Assembly: GCF_022230885.1 (NCBI RefSeq)
Contig: NZ_JAKGCT010000004.1
Span: 2,108,001-2,172,000 of the forward strand
Reading direction: 5' to 3'
DNA length: 64,000 bases
From: Paenalcaligenes niemegkensis
GTDB taxonomy: Bacteria > Pseudomonadota > Gammaproteobacteria > Burkholderiales > Burkholderiaceae_B
This document shows positions 57,134 to 64,000 of the stretch, in pieces. The stretch's first letter is position 1. Each line of letters starts with the position of its first letter. Both the position numbers and the translations under genes were made by a program. Under the pieces are notes generated by a model, which was not told the origin of the DNA, ran no database searches, and saw only the letters and a program-made list of their open reading frames with translations.

Positions 57134-59584
57134 ATGAGTTCCCCTGCCCAAAATTCGCATAATAGCCCCGGCCAGTCGACCGGATCCTGGTTGGCACGCT
57201 TTATATTTAAGCTGTTTGCCATCTTCGCCGGCGCTGGCCTGTGCGGCATACTGTTGCTGTCGCTAGCCTTGGCCCTGGCCTGGCCTAATTTGCCAGACCT
57301 TAGCGCAATGACCGACTATCGGCCACGGGTGCCGTTGCGCATTTATACAGCCGACAAGGTATTAATTGGCGAGTTCGGCGAAGAGCGCCGTAACGTCATG
57401 AATTTCGACGAAATTCCTGACGCCATGAAATCTGCCATTTTGGCGGCCGAAGATGACCGATTCTACCAGCATGGCGGTATTGATATACGCGGTGTAGCGC
57501 GCGCTGCCCTCGCCAACGTAATAAGTATGCGCAAAACGCAGGGGGCCAGCACGATCACCATGCAGTTGGCGCGCAACTTCTATTTGTCTTCCGAAAAAAC
57601 CTACACGCGTAAGTTTTACGAGTTGCTGCTTACCTTTAAAATCGAGTCCGCACTTAGCAAAGATCAAATTCTTGATCTTTATATGAATCAAATTTTCCTG
57701 GGCCATCGGGCCTATGGCTTTGCGGCTGCGTCGCGGGCTTACTTTGGTAAACAGCTTACCGATATTACCCTGGCCGAGGCAGCGATGCTTGCCGGGATCC
57801 CGCGCGCACCTTCCCGCTATAACCCTATCGCTAACTATAACGAAGCTAAACGCCAGCAGTTGGTGGTGTTGCGTCGCATGCTTAGTTTGGGCTATATCAC
57901 CCCCGATGAACACGACGAAGCCATAGAGCAAACCATTGAAATCCGCTCGGCGCCTGGCACCCCTGCGGGCGGTTACTCAATTCATGGCGATTACGTAGCC
58001 GAATTGGCCCGCCAGTTGCTGCACGGCGTTTACAAAGACAATATTTACAGCCGCGGCTTTAACGTCTACACCACGGTGAACTCTAAAGACCAGGAAGCCG
58101 CCTATCTCAGCGTACGTAACGGCGTATATAACTATACAAAGCGTATGCCTTTCCCAGGGCCTGAAGGGCAGGTATCGTTAGCAGAAGGCATTGAAAACGA
58201 CGCAGAGGCATTTAGCGACATCCTGGCATCTGTACAGCGAGATCACCCTGATACGGGCGAACTGCTTACTGCAGTAGTGCTATCGGCCAGTCCCACCAAA
58301 ATCACGGCAGCTCTCACTGCAGATCAAACCATTGACATCACCGAGAAACGCGCCTTGAATATCGTAGCGCGGGGACTCACGCCCAACGCCAACGACAAGG
58401 TACGTATCTCCCGAGGCTCGGTCGTCTATCTTTTTGACAACGGTGAGTACTGGGAAGTCATCAACATGCCTAGCGTTCAGGCGTCGCTGGTGTCCATCGC
58501 CCCTCAAGATGGCGCGATTAAGGCAATGGTGGGTGGCTTCCATTTTTCAGACGGGAAGTTTAACCGCGTGACGCAAGCATGGCGTCAGCCAGGGTCTGCA
58601 TTCAAACCATTTGTGTATGCGGCAGCTCTTGAAAAAGGCTTAACACCCGCCACCCAAATTTCGGACTCTCGCTTTCACTTAACTAGAGAACAAACAGGTT
58701 CACAGCCATGGTCTCCTAAAAACTACGGCGGCACCTACGAAACCATGCTGACCATGCGCCAGGGTCTATACAAATCCAAGAATATGGTGTCTATACGTGT
58801 CATGCAGGCGGTCGGACCGAAGTATGTTCAAGACTACCTCACGCGCTTTGGTTTCGAGCGCGAACGCCAGCCTCCCGTCTTGCCCGTTGCTTTAGGCGCA
58901 GGCAGCGTCACACCACTGCAGTTGGCGGGTGGCTACGCGGTCTTTGCTAACGGCGGCTACCGCGTTCAACCCTACCTGATCGATTATGTGACCGACAGCC
59001 AAGGTGAAATCATCATGCGCTCCAAGCCTGTCATCGCTGGTGACGCCAGGGCGCAGGCTATCGACCCTCGCACAGCCTACGTCATGAGTGATCTCTTGCG
59101 GGGTGTGGCTACCTCAGGTACCGCCTCCAGAGCATCTGCAGCCCTGAAACGTAATGATATTGGTGGTAAAACCGGCACCACGAACGACTCACATGACGCC
59201 TGGTTTGCTGGCTATACGCCTGACCTCGTCAGCATCGCCTGGATGGGCTTTGACCGTCCAAAATCGCTAGGGTCAGGGGAGACCGGCGGCGGCGTATCCA
59301 TGCCAATCTGGGTCGATTACATGCGAGTCGCGCTGGAAGGTAAACCTCAAGTTCCTCTAGGCCCGCTACCCAATGGGTTAAGCCGTATCAATGGCGATTT
59401 TTATTATGATGAATTCCCTCCGGGAGTAGCCATCGAACGAGTAGGCTTGCCTAGCCCTATGGATCATATTGTTGAAGATGTCCCTGACGACGGAATCAAT
59501 AATCTTCTGCAAGGACTACGTGAATTGCGGCAAGGTGACAGCAGCTCGCTTGAGCACACTCAGCGCAGCTTCATCGAGCCATAA
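57134..59584 (+). CDS. mrcA: Penicillin-binding protein 1A (bifunctional transglycosylase/transpeptidase)
   Basis: Class A PBP of 816 residues that polymerises and crosslinks peptidoglycan. An N-terminal membrane anchor (LFAIFAGAGLCGILLLSLAL) precedes the GT51 domain, with catalytic Glu in LAAEDDRFYQHGGID, then GASTITMQLARNFYL. The transpeptidase motifs are SAFK in PGSAFKPFVYA, SKN in YKSKNMVSIRV and KTG in GGKTGTTNDSHDAWFAGY. An OB-like domain lies between. The ATG at 57134 is favoured over an in-frame TTG. It is divergent from aroK. No pilMNOPQ genes lie between them. Confidence 0.97.
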   Translation: MSSPAQNSHNSPGQSTGSWLARFIFKLFAIFAGAGLCGILLLSLALALAWPNLPDLSAMTDYRPRVPLRIYTADKVLIGEFGEERRNVMNFDEIPDAMKSAILAAEDDRFYQHGGIDIRGVARAALANVISMRKTQGASTITMQLARNFYLSSEKTYTRKFYELLLTFKIESALSKDQILDLYMNQIFLGHRAYGFAAASRAYFGKQLTDITLAEAAMLAGIPRAPSRYNPIANYNEAKRQQLVVLRRMLSLGYITPDEHDEAIEQTIEIRSAPGTPAGGYSIHGDYVAELARQLLHGVYKDNIYSRGFNVYTTVNSKDQEAAYLSVRNGVYNYTKRMPFPGPEGQVSLAEGIENDAEAFSDILASVQRDHPDTGELLTAVVLSASPTKITAALTADQTIDITEKRALNIVARGLTPNANDKVRISRGSVVYLFDNGEYWEVINMPSVQASLVSIAPQDGAIKAMVGGFHFSDGKFNRVTQAWRQPGSAFKPFVYAAALEKGLTPATQISDSRFHLTREQTGSQPWSPKNYGGTYETMLTMRQGLYKSKNMVSIRVMQAVGPKYVQDYLTRFGFERERQPPVLPVALGAGSVTPLQLAGGYAVFANGGYRVQPYLIDYVTDSQGEIIMRSKPVIAGDARAQAIDPRTAYVMSDLLRGVATSGTASRASAALKRNDIGGKTGTTNDSHDAWFAGYTPDLVSIAWMGFDRPKSLGSGETGGGVSMPIWVDYMRVALEGKPQVPLGPLPNGLSRINGDFYYDEFPPGVAIERVGLPSPMDHIVEDVPDDGINNLLQGLRELRQGDSSSLEHTQRSFIEP

Positions 59585-59695
59585 AACCGGGGCGGTACCT
59601 GAAAGTACCGTTCCACTACTTCGATTTATTGGTATAAGCTAGCATCATGATGTTAATTTTGCTATTTTCCGTTAATCAAGAGTCTTAAGCGTCAA

Positions 59696-59863
59696 ATGCG
59701 CACATACGCCAGCATACTAACCCTTCTTCTGGTAGCGCTGGGAACATCGGGTTGCGGCTACAAAGGCCCTTTGGTCTTGCCTGAATCTGCTGCGACCAGC
59801 ACCGTTCCAGCGCACCTGCTTCTTGCTACGCTCGCCCCTTCTGCACCAGGGACGCTTGCATAA
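59696..59863 (+). CDS. lptM: Small lipoprotein, LptM (YifL) family
   Basis: A 55-residue lipoprotein: signal MRTYASILTLLLVALGTSG followed by the lipobox Cys and the family tag CGYKGPLVLPE. LptM assists maturation of the LPS translocon LptD in E. coli. It is directly upstream of lysA, the conserved location of this gene across proteobacteria. The C-terminal half is low complexity (Ala/Pro/Thr). The lysA start is 53 bp further on. Confidence 0.88.
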   Translation: MRTYASILTLLLVALGTSGCGYKGPLVLPESAATSTVPAHLLLATLAPSAPGTLA

Positions 59864-59916
59864 ACTTATTCCTAATCGACGTTATTTAGCGTCGATTTTA
59901 TTTTAGTGTTTACATC

Positions 59917-61185
59917 ATGACTGTTGCCCCGCATTTTCAATTCAAAAACGACACGTTGCACGCCGAAGAAACATCACTTGAGCAGCTCGCCAAAGATTTC
60001 GGCACGCCTCTGTATGTATATTCCCGGCACGCCTTAAAAGATGCCTGGGAAAGCTACAGGGTAGCGGCCCAAGGTCGTGACGTACTTGTCTGCTACGGCA
60101 TGAAGGCCAATTCCAACCTGGCCATTCTCAACGAATTTGCACAACACGGAACAGGCTTTGATATCGTATCCGGAGGTGAGCTGGCTCGCGTCATCGCGGC
60201 AAAAGGTGATCCTAAGAAAGTGGTCTTTTCAGGCGTAGGAAAACAGACCTGGGAGATCGAAGCTGCTCTGGATGCCCAGATCAAATGCTTTAACGTCGAA
60301 TCTGAAGGCGAACTACTGCGTATCGCCGAGATCGCCGCCCGCAAGAACACCATCGCACCCATTTCACTGCGCGTGAACCCGGACGTAGATGCTCACACCC
60401 ACCCCTATATCTCTACAGGTTTAAAAGACAATAAATTCGGGATAGCAATTGAAGATGCGCCCCGGGTTTATCAGCTGGCAAGTACCCTGGCCAGCCTGAA
60501 AATTGTAGGAGTAGACTGCCACATCGGTTCGCAGATTACCGATATCAGTCCCTACCTGGATGCCCTGGATAAACTGCTGGATTTAATTGACGGGCTCGCC
60601 GCTAGCAATATTCATCTCAGCCACCTCGATATCGGAGGCGGTCTGGGCATTCGTTATACCGACGAGACACCCGCCACCCCCACTATGCTGCTTACCGAGG
60701 TCTTCCGTGCACTTGATGCGCGAAACCTGTCTCATTTACAGCTGGTACTTGAACCAGGCCGCTCGATGGTGGGAAATGCGGGTGTGCTGCTCACCCGGGT
60801 AGAGTATTTGAAGCAAAGCGAAAGCAAGAATTTCGCAGTGGTGGATGCAGCCATGAATGACCTCATCCGGCCCACACTGTATGACGCGTGGCACGACGTA
60901 GAACATGTTTCACCGTCATCCAATACTCAGCCCCGTGCTCGCTATGACATCGTCGGACCTATTTGTGAAAGCGGTGACTGGCTGGCACGTGACCGCGACC
61001 TCAATCTTGAACCTGGCGATCTGCTGGCCATCATGTCGGCGGGTGCTTATGCATTTACCATGGCAAGTCAATATAATACGCGCCCTCGAGCAGCCGAGGT
61101 TCTTGTTGACGGACACTCGGTCCACTTGGTTCGTCCTCGGGAAAAACTTGAAAGCCTGTTTGAGTCAGAACGAATCCTGCCCTAA
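59917..61185 (+). CDS. lysA: Diaminopimelate decarboxylase
   Basis: PLP enzyme of fold type III making L-lysine from meso-diaminopimelate. The PLP Lys is in VCYGMKANSNLAIL. Further motifs are FDIVSGGELARVIAAG-like, GVDCHIGSQITDISPY, LDIGGGLGIRY, EPGRSMVGNAGVLL and GPICESGDWLARDR, the last carrying the active-site Cys. The 422 residues are normal. It follows lptM and is followed by a hairpin. Confidence 0.98.
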   Translation: MTVAPHFQFKNDTLHAEETSLEQLAKDFGTPLYVYSRHALKDAWESYRVAAQGRDVLVCYGMKANSNLAILNEFAQHGTGFDIVSGGELARVIAAKGDPKKVVFSGVGKQTWEIEAALDAQIKCFNVESEGELLRIAEIAARKNTIAPISLRVNPDVDAHTHPYISTGLKDNKFGIAIEDAPRVYQLASTLASLKIVGVDCHIGSQITDISPYLDALDKLLDLIDGLAASNIHLSHLDIGGGLGIRYTDETPATPTMLLTEVFRALDARNLSHLQLVLEPGRSMVGNAGVLLTRVEYLKQSESKNFAVVDAAMNDLIRPTLYDAWHDVEHVSPSSNTQPRARYDIVGPICESGDWLARDRDLNLEPGDLLAIMSAGAYAFTMASQYNTRPRAAEVLVDGHSVHLVRPREKLESLFESERILP

Positions 61186-61194
61186 ATTCAACGA

Positions 61195-61219
61195 ATAAGC
61201 CCTGTTTTTTAGGGCTTAT
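61195..61219 (+). terminator. Hairpin after lysA
   Basis: ATAAGCCCT / AGGGCTTAT, a perfect 9-bp stem with the loop GTTTTTT, 9 bp after the lysA stop. It lacks a distinct T run after the stem, so termination strength is uncertain. Confidence 0.65.
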
Positions 61220-61257
61220 AATTGTAAAGGACCTCGTACAACTACCGTTAATATCTA

Positions 61258-61560
61258 TCAATAGTCAATGGCACCTACGGGCATGCCGCGTGCGATGCCC
61301 TGCTGTGTGAAATACAAGTTGGCTACGTACAAGGCTTTGTAGTCTCTGCTGCCCGACCCGCTACCGATATTCTTAATGCCATCGACATACGAGACCTGGT
61401 CGTTGACCCCGGGGTCATTGAGTTCATTAATGAACAGTATCGCTAAAACAGAGCAAAGTATCAGTCGGAACCAGTCGCTAAGCAGCCTGCTTGGGAGTGC
61501 TGACTTCTGCCTTTCCCAGCAACTGTTGGGCTCGGGATCTCGCCAATTGCAAACGCTCAC
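61258..61560 (-). CDS. Possible small unknown protein overlapping the degenerate GGDEF gene
   Basis: An open frame of 100 codons whose last 75 residues look protein-like: a hydrophobic LILCSVLAILFI segment then a polar region with SYVDGIKNIGSGSGSRDY and QQGIARGMPVGAIDY. The first 25 codons overlap the end of the GGDEF-like gene in another frame. No convincing start with a ribosome binding site is seen, so it may begin internally, or be the remnant of a longer gene. I do not recognise the family. Its frame offset does not fit the single-base deletions seen elsewhere. Confidence 0.3.
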   Translation of the reverse strand: MSVCNWRDPEPNSCWERQKSALPSRLLSDWFRLILCSVLAILFINELNDPGVNDQVSYVDGIKNIGSGSGSRDYKALYVANLYFTQQGIARGMPVGAIDY

Positions 61561-62455
61561 TTAATGACGGGCTTTCTGAACAATTCGCAACGCCTACCCC
61601 AATGTGGTGCTCTTCGCAGCCTAAGGCAGCTACTAAGCGCTGATGTAGCCGCTTGGCAATAAACGGGTTTGCCTGATTCGCAATAATAGCGAAGGTATTG
61701 CTTTCTATACGCCCCACGACGTCGGCACCACGAACGAGACCGCCAACTAACGCCGCCGCATCGCGTATGCTAGCATCTGACGCCTCGTAGGCAGCCTCTA
61801 GCAAACGAACCACAAAAACACTGGTACTGTTTTTATCATTTAGCTTATCGGTCGCCTCGGAAATATTAAGCTGGTAGATCCAGCCAGCCCGATTCAATAC
61901 ACCAGACTCAACATCCTGGAATGAAGAACTGTCTATGGCTCCTAAGCTGACTTCAGCAGCCCCTAGTTCGTCAAGTAATGACACCATCAGTGATACCGAC
62001 GCCACACAGGCAGAAACTCGCTGACACATAGTGCACCACCGATAAAAAGGTAGATCTGAGCAAGCTGCCACCAGTAGACCCACTACTTCACCGCGGCTAT
62101 CGTACAGCGGAATTCTGAATAGATATTGAACATCCAGTTGATCATTAAGCTGGCTGCGCAAGCTCACCACTTCCTGCTCTGAAAGTGGCCGATACATATA
62201 ATCGTTATATTCTGCCGCCTTATCCCAATGCTGATAAATCAGCCGTTCCAGACCCTCTTCAGGGCAAAGTTGCGCGAAGAATCCGGAGCTAATGACAGGG
62301 TGATAGTTTTCTCTGGCCTTGTGCAGAACAGCCCAACCTTCTAGAGGCCAGGCCTGCTGAAGTACCTCTAGGTGAACACGCAAGCTTTCTATCGCTAGAT
62401 CGAACACATGCGGAATGACTTTTGACTGCGGTTTCGTCGAATTTGGCAAATACAT
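61478..62455 (-). CDS. GAF-like/degenerate GGDEF domain protein
   Basis: A 325-residue soluble protein. The N-terminal half resembles a GAF-type sensory domain (VQYLFRIPLYDSRGEVVGLLVAACS), with a small Cys cluster in YRWCTMCQRVSACV. The C-terminal 140 residues resemble a GGDEF domain (VGGLVRGADVVGRIESNTFAII), but the GGDEF site reads ESNTF, so diguanylate cyclase activity is unlikely. It may act as a c-di-GMP or other ligand sensor. No partner gene adjoins it. It is transcribed from the large gap after ccsB. Confidence 0.65.
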   Translation of the reverse strand: MYLPNSTKPQSKVIPHVFDLAIESLRVHLEVLQQAWPLEGWAVLHKARENYHPVISSGFFAQLCPEEGLERLIYQHWDKAAEYNDYMYRPLSEQEVVSLRSQLNDQLDVQYLFRIPLYDSRGEVVGLLVAACSDLPFYRWCTMCQRVSACVASVSLMVSLLDELGAAEVSLGAIDSSSFQDVESGVLNRAGWIYQLNISEATDKLNDKNSTSVFVVRLLEAAYEASDASIRDAAALVGGLVRGADVVGRIESNTFAIIANQANPFIAKRLHQRLVAALGCEEHHIGVGVANCSESPSLSERLQLARSRAQQLLGKAEVSTPKQAA

Positions 62456-62935
62456 TTGCTTTCCCCCTATTAACGCAAAAATCAGCCTTTTTTATGCTTA
62501 CGCTGTTTGTTTGACTGTGTGGCTGTTATAAGCCCTTGTTCTAAAGTTACTTTTTCTAACACTAATCATTAACAATCATTTTTGCATAAGGAAAAATTTG
62601 TGAGCGAATTGCCGCCGTAAAATTGTTAGCGAATACCACTGTATTTTTAGAAACGCTGAAGAAAAGCTTTGGATATAAATGATAAAAGAAGACAAAGCTT
62701 GAGAGTGGGGTTCTTCAGCGTTTTACGCTTTTAAAGGAATATGCCCTTTCGTAAACGTCAAACCTAAGATAGCTAAAACGCATTTAATAGTTACCAAACA
62801 CACATACACTTACAGTTTTGTCGCACTTGTCAGCGAATGGAAACACTCTATTTCGACGCTGCGACTATAAAAAAACCACATTCTGAAAAAAACAGAATGT
62901 GGTTTTGTAAGAATTACTGCTGTATTGACCGGATC
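62456..62935. other. Gene-free region with the ccsB terminator
   Basis: About 480 bp with no credible gene. AT content is high near 62540-62600. It should contain the promoter of the GGDEF-like gene at its left end and the ccsB terminator at its right end. Confidence 0.55.
62872..62906 (-). terminator. Terminator of ccsB
   Basis: AAAACCACATTCTG / CAGAATGTGGTTTT, a perfect 14-bp stem with a seven-base loop, followed on the minus strand by TTTATAG. It lies 30 bp after the ccsB stop. Confidence 0.9.
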
Positions 62936-64000
62936 TTAGAGTTCACCGTATGAGTGCAGACCCGACAGGAACATATTCACGCCCAAGAAGGCGAAGCTAG
63001 TAATCAAGAGCCCCGCCAAAGCCCAGTAAGCAGCCATAGAGCCGCGTAGCCCTTTCATTAAACGCATATGTAGCCAGGCAGCGTAATTAAGCCACACGAT
63101 CAGAGCCCATGTTTCTTTGGGATCCCACTGCCAGTAAGTACCCCACGCGTCGGCTGCCCATAAGGCGCCAAGAATTGTTGCGATCGTAAAGAAGGCAAAA
63201 CCCACGGCAATTGCCCGGTACATAATGTCGTCAAGAATTTCTAACGATGGTAGCTGCCTGGAGATTGGTCCACGCATAGCAAGGATAGCACTGACAATAA
63301 GAGCGCTTATGCCAAAGAACAGCATCCAGGTCATGGAGAGTTCACGCGACCCGAAAACCATCGGTTCAGCGCACAATATAACGCCCAGGATAAACAGTGG
63401 CGTCAGCTTTGCCCAAGACTTCGTTTCGCCATGCTCTTTAACTAAATAGGCAAAGCCTACCATCGCCGCAAGAGCAAAGGTACCGTAACCAATAAAGTTG
63501 GCCGGGACGTGAATTTTCATCCACCAGCTTTTTAACGCCGGCACCAGAGGTTGGATTTGATGGGCATCGCGTGTGAAGGAGTACCACAGCAAAAACACAA
63601 CTGACGAGCTGATCACCAGCAATACAAAGCCACCCAGAGCCTTCGTTGCGTAACGGCGCTCGTAATATAGGTAGAACAAAGCCGTGATGAGGGCAAACAT
63701 AACGAAAACTTCGTACAGGTTACTGACCGGAATGTGCCCAATGTCGGGGCCCAGCAAGTGCCCTTCACGCCAGCGTACGAGCATACCGGTGGTACCGGCA
63801 TAAACGGCCCCCCACGTCATGGCAGACCCCACCCAAGCCGCAGTCGTGCTGGCAAAGCCAATCCAGTAACAGGCTGTGGCCAGGATAAATAAGGCACACA
63901 TCCACAAAATGGCAGATTGCGACGACAACAAATAACGCAGCAAAAACACCTGCTCTGATCGCGCTATATCACCGTTCAATAGATTACCGTCTACGCTATA
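62936..64000 (-). CDS. ccsB: Cytochrome c biogenesis protein CcsB (5' end outside the window)
   Basis: System II heme exporter/ligase subunit (ResC/CcsA family), acting with ResB/CcsA-type proteins to attach heme to periplasmic cytochromes c, such as the fused domain of coxB. The heme-handling tryptophan motif is WGTYWQWDPKETWALIVWL, with flanking His in KIHVPANFIGYG and WLHMRLMKG, and about eight helices are visible. The reading frame stays open to the window edge (YSVDGNLLNGDIARSEQ), and relatives carry further N-terminal residues, so a TTG at 63979 is not accepted as the true start. Confidence 0.93.
   Translation of the reverse strand, partial: YSVDGNLLNGDIARSEQVFLLRYLLSSQSAILWMCALFILATACYWIGFASTTAAWVGSAMTWGAVYAGTTGMLVRWREGHLLGPDIGHIPVSNLYEVFVMFALITALFYLYYERRYATKALGGFVLLVISSSVVFLLWYSFTRDAHQIQPLVPALKSWWMKIHVPANFIGYGTFALAAMVGFAYLVKEHGETKSWAKLTPLFILGVILCAEPMVFGSRELSMTWMLFFGISALIVSAILAMRGPISRQLPSLEILDDIMYRAIAVGFAFFTIATILGALWAADAWGTYWQWDPKETWALIVWLNYAAWLHMRLMKGLRGSMAAYWALAGLLITSFAFLGVNMFLSGLHSYGEL

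Noticed and set aside
61258-61560. Treating this frame as the frameshifted C-terminus of the GGDEF-like gene
   Set aside because: The offset would need a two-base loss or an insertion, unlike all other breaks, and the GGDEF-like protein already has a natural end.
63977-63979. TTG start for ccsB
   Set aside because: The frame is open to the window edge with family-like residues upstream, so the gene is truncated by the window.
1-64000. tRNA, rRNA, CRISPR arrays, insertion sequences, prophage or toxin-antitoxin modules
   Set aside because: I looked for TPsiC-like arms, regularly spaced repeats, terminal inverted repeats flanking transposase and phage genes, and saw none that hold up.

Overview
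The window looks like chromosome of a betaproteobacterium, most likely family Alcaligenaceae (Bordetella, Pusillimonas and Paenalcaligenes relatives). I base this on gene order recalled from that group: a cox/SURF1/ctaA/ctaB/sco block with DUF2970 and DUF2909 proteins, fmdB-DUF502-aspS, ssb-MFS-uvrA, lptM-lysA, and aroK-aroB-dgt beside ponA. I found no tRNA, rRNA, CRISPR array, insertion sequence or prophage.

Layout. 0-7.9 kb: aa3/caa3-type cytochrome oxidase structural and assembly genes, with coxB cut by the window start. 8.1-9.2 kb: rpoH behind a perfect CIRCE element. 9.3-11.5 kb: glutathione-dependent formaldehyde detoxification (frmA-fghA). 11.7-15.4 kb: fmdB-DUF502-aspS-EEP operon. 15.5-19.4 kb: Na+/H+ antiporter, ubiA, aminotransferase. 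19.6-28.1 kb: complete histidine utilisation cluster (hutDIFG, hutUH, hutC) of the five-step formylglutamate type, with HutC-like operators. 28.1-33 kb: a two-component Rieske oxygenase, a divergent LysR regulator and a FAD-linked oxidase. 33.1-37 kb: a membrane protein with a NIF3-like protein, an AT-rich small gene, and a trio of two [2Fe-2S] ferredoxins flanking an unknown protein. 37.2-46.1 kb: an apparent catabolic regulon containing a heme-oxygenase-like diiron oxidase candidate, aldehyde dehydrogenase, GlcG/HbpS-like protein, flavin/[2Fe-2S] reductase, gamma-glutamyltransferase-like enzyme, two transporters and a GntR regulator. A recurrent TATAC-N-ATAT motif lies in front of its transcription units. 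46.2-64 kb: housekeeping genes (rhlE, a ferritin-like gene, ssb, MFS, uvrA, dgt, aroB, aroK, mrcA, lptM, lysA, a degenerate GGDEF protein) and ccsB, cut by the window end.

Twenty reading-frame breaks occur in sixteen genes. Every one is repaired by adding a single base to a homopolymer run, and essential genes such as aspS are affected. They are therefore best read as sequencing or assembly deletions, not pseudogenes. The coordinates below give the repaired genes.

The best candidate for something undescribed is the 34-46 kb region. A putative diiron oxidase is co-regulated with its own reductase, an aldehyde dehydrogenase and a gamma-glutamyl hydrolase, and sits next to two orphan ferredoxins and a NIF3/membrane-protein pair. 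I cannot name the substrate.
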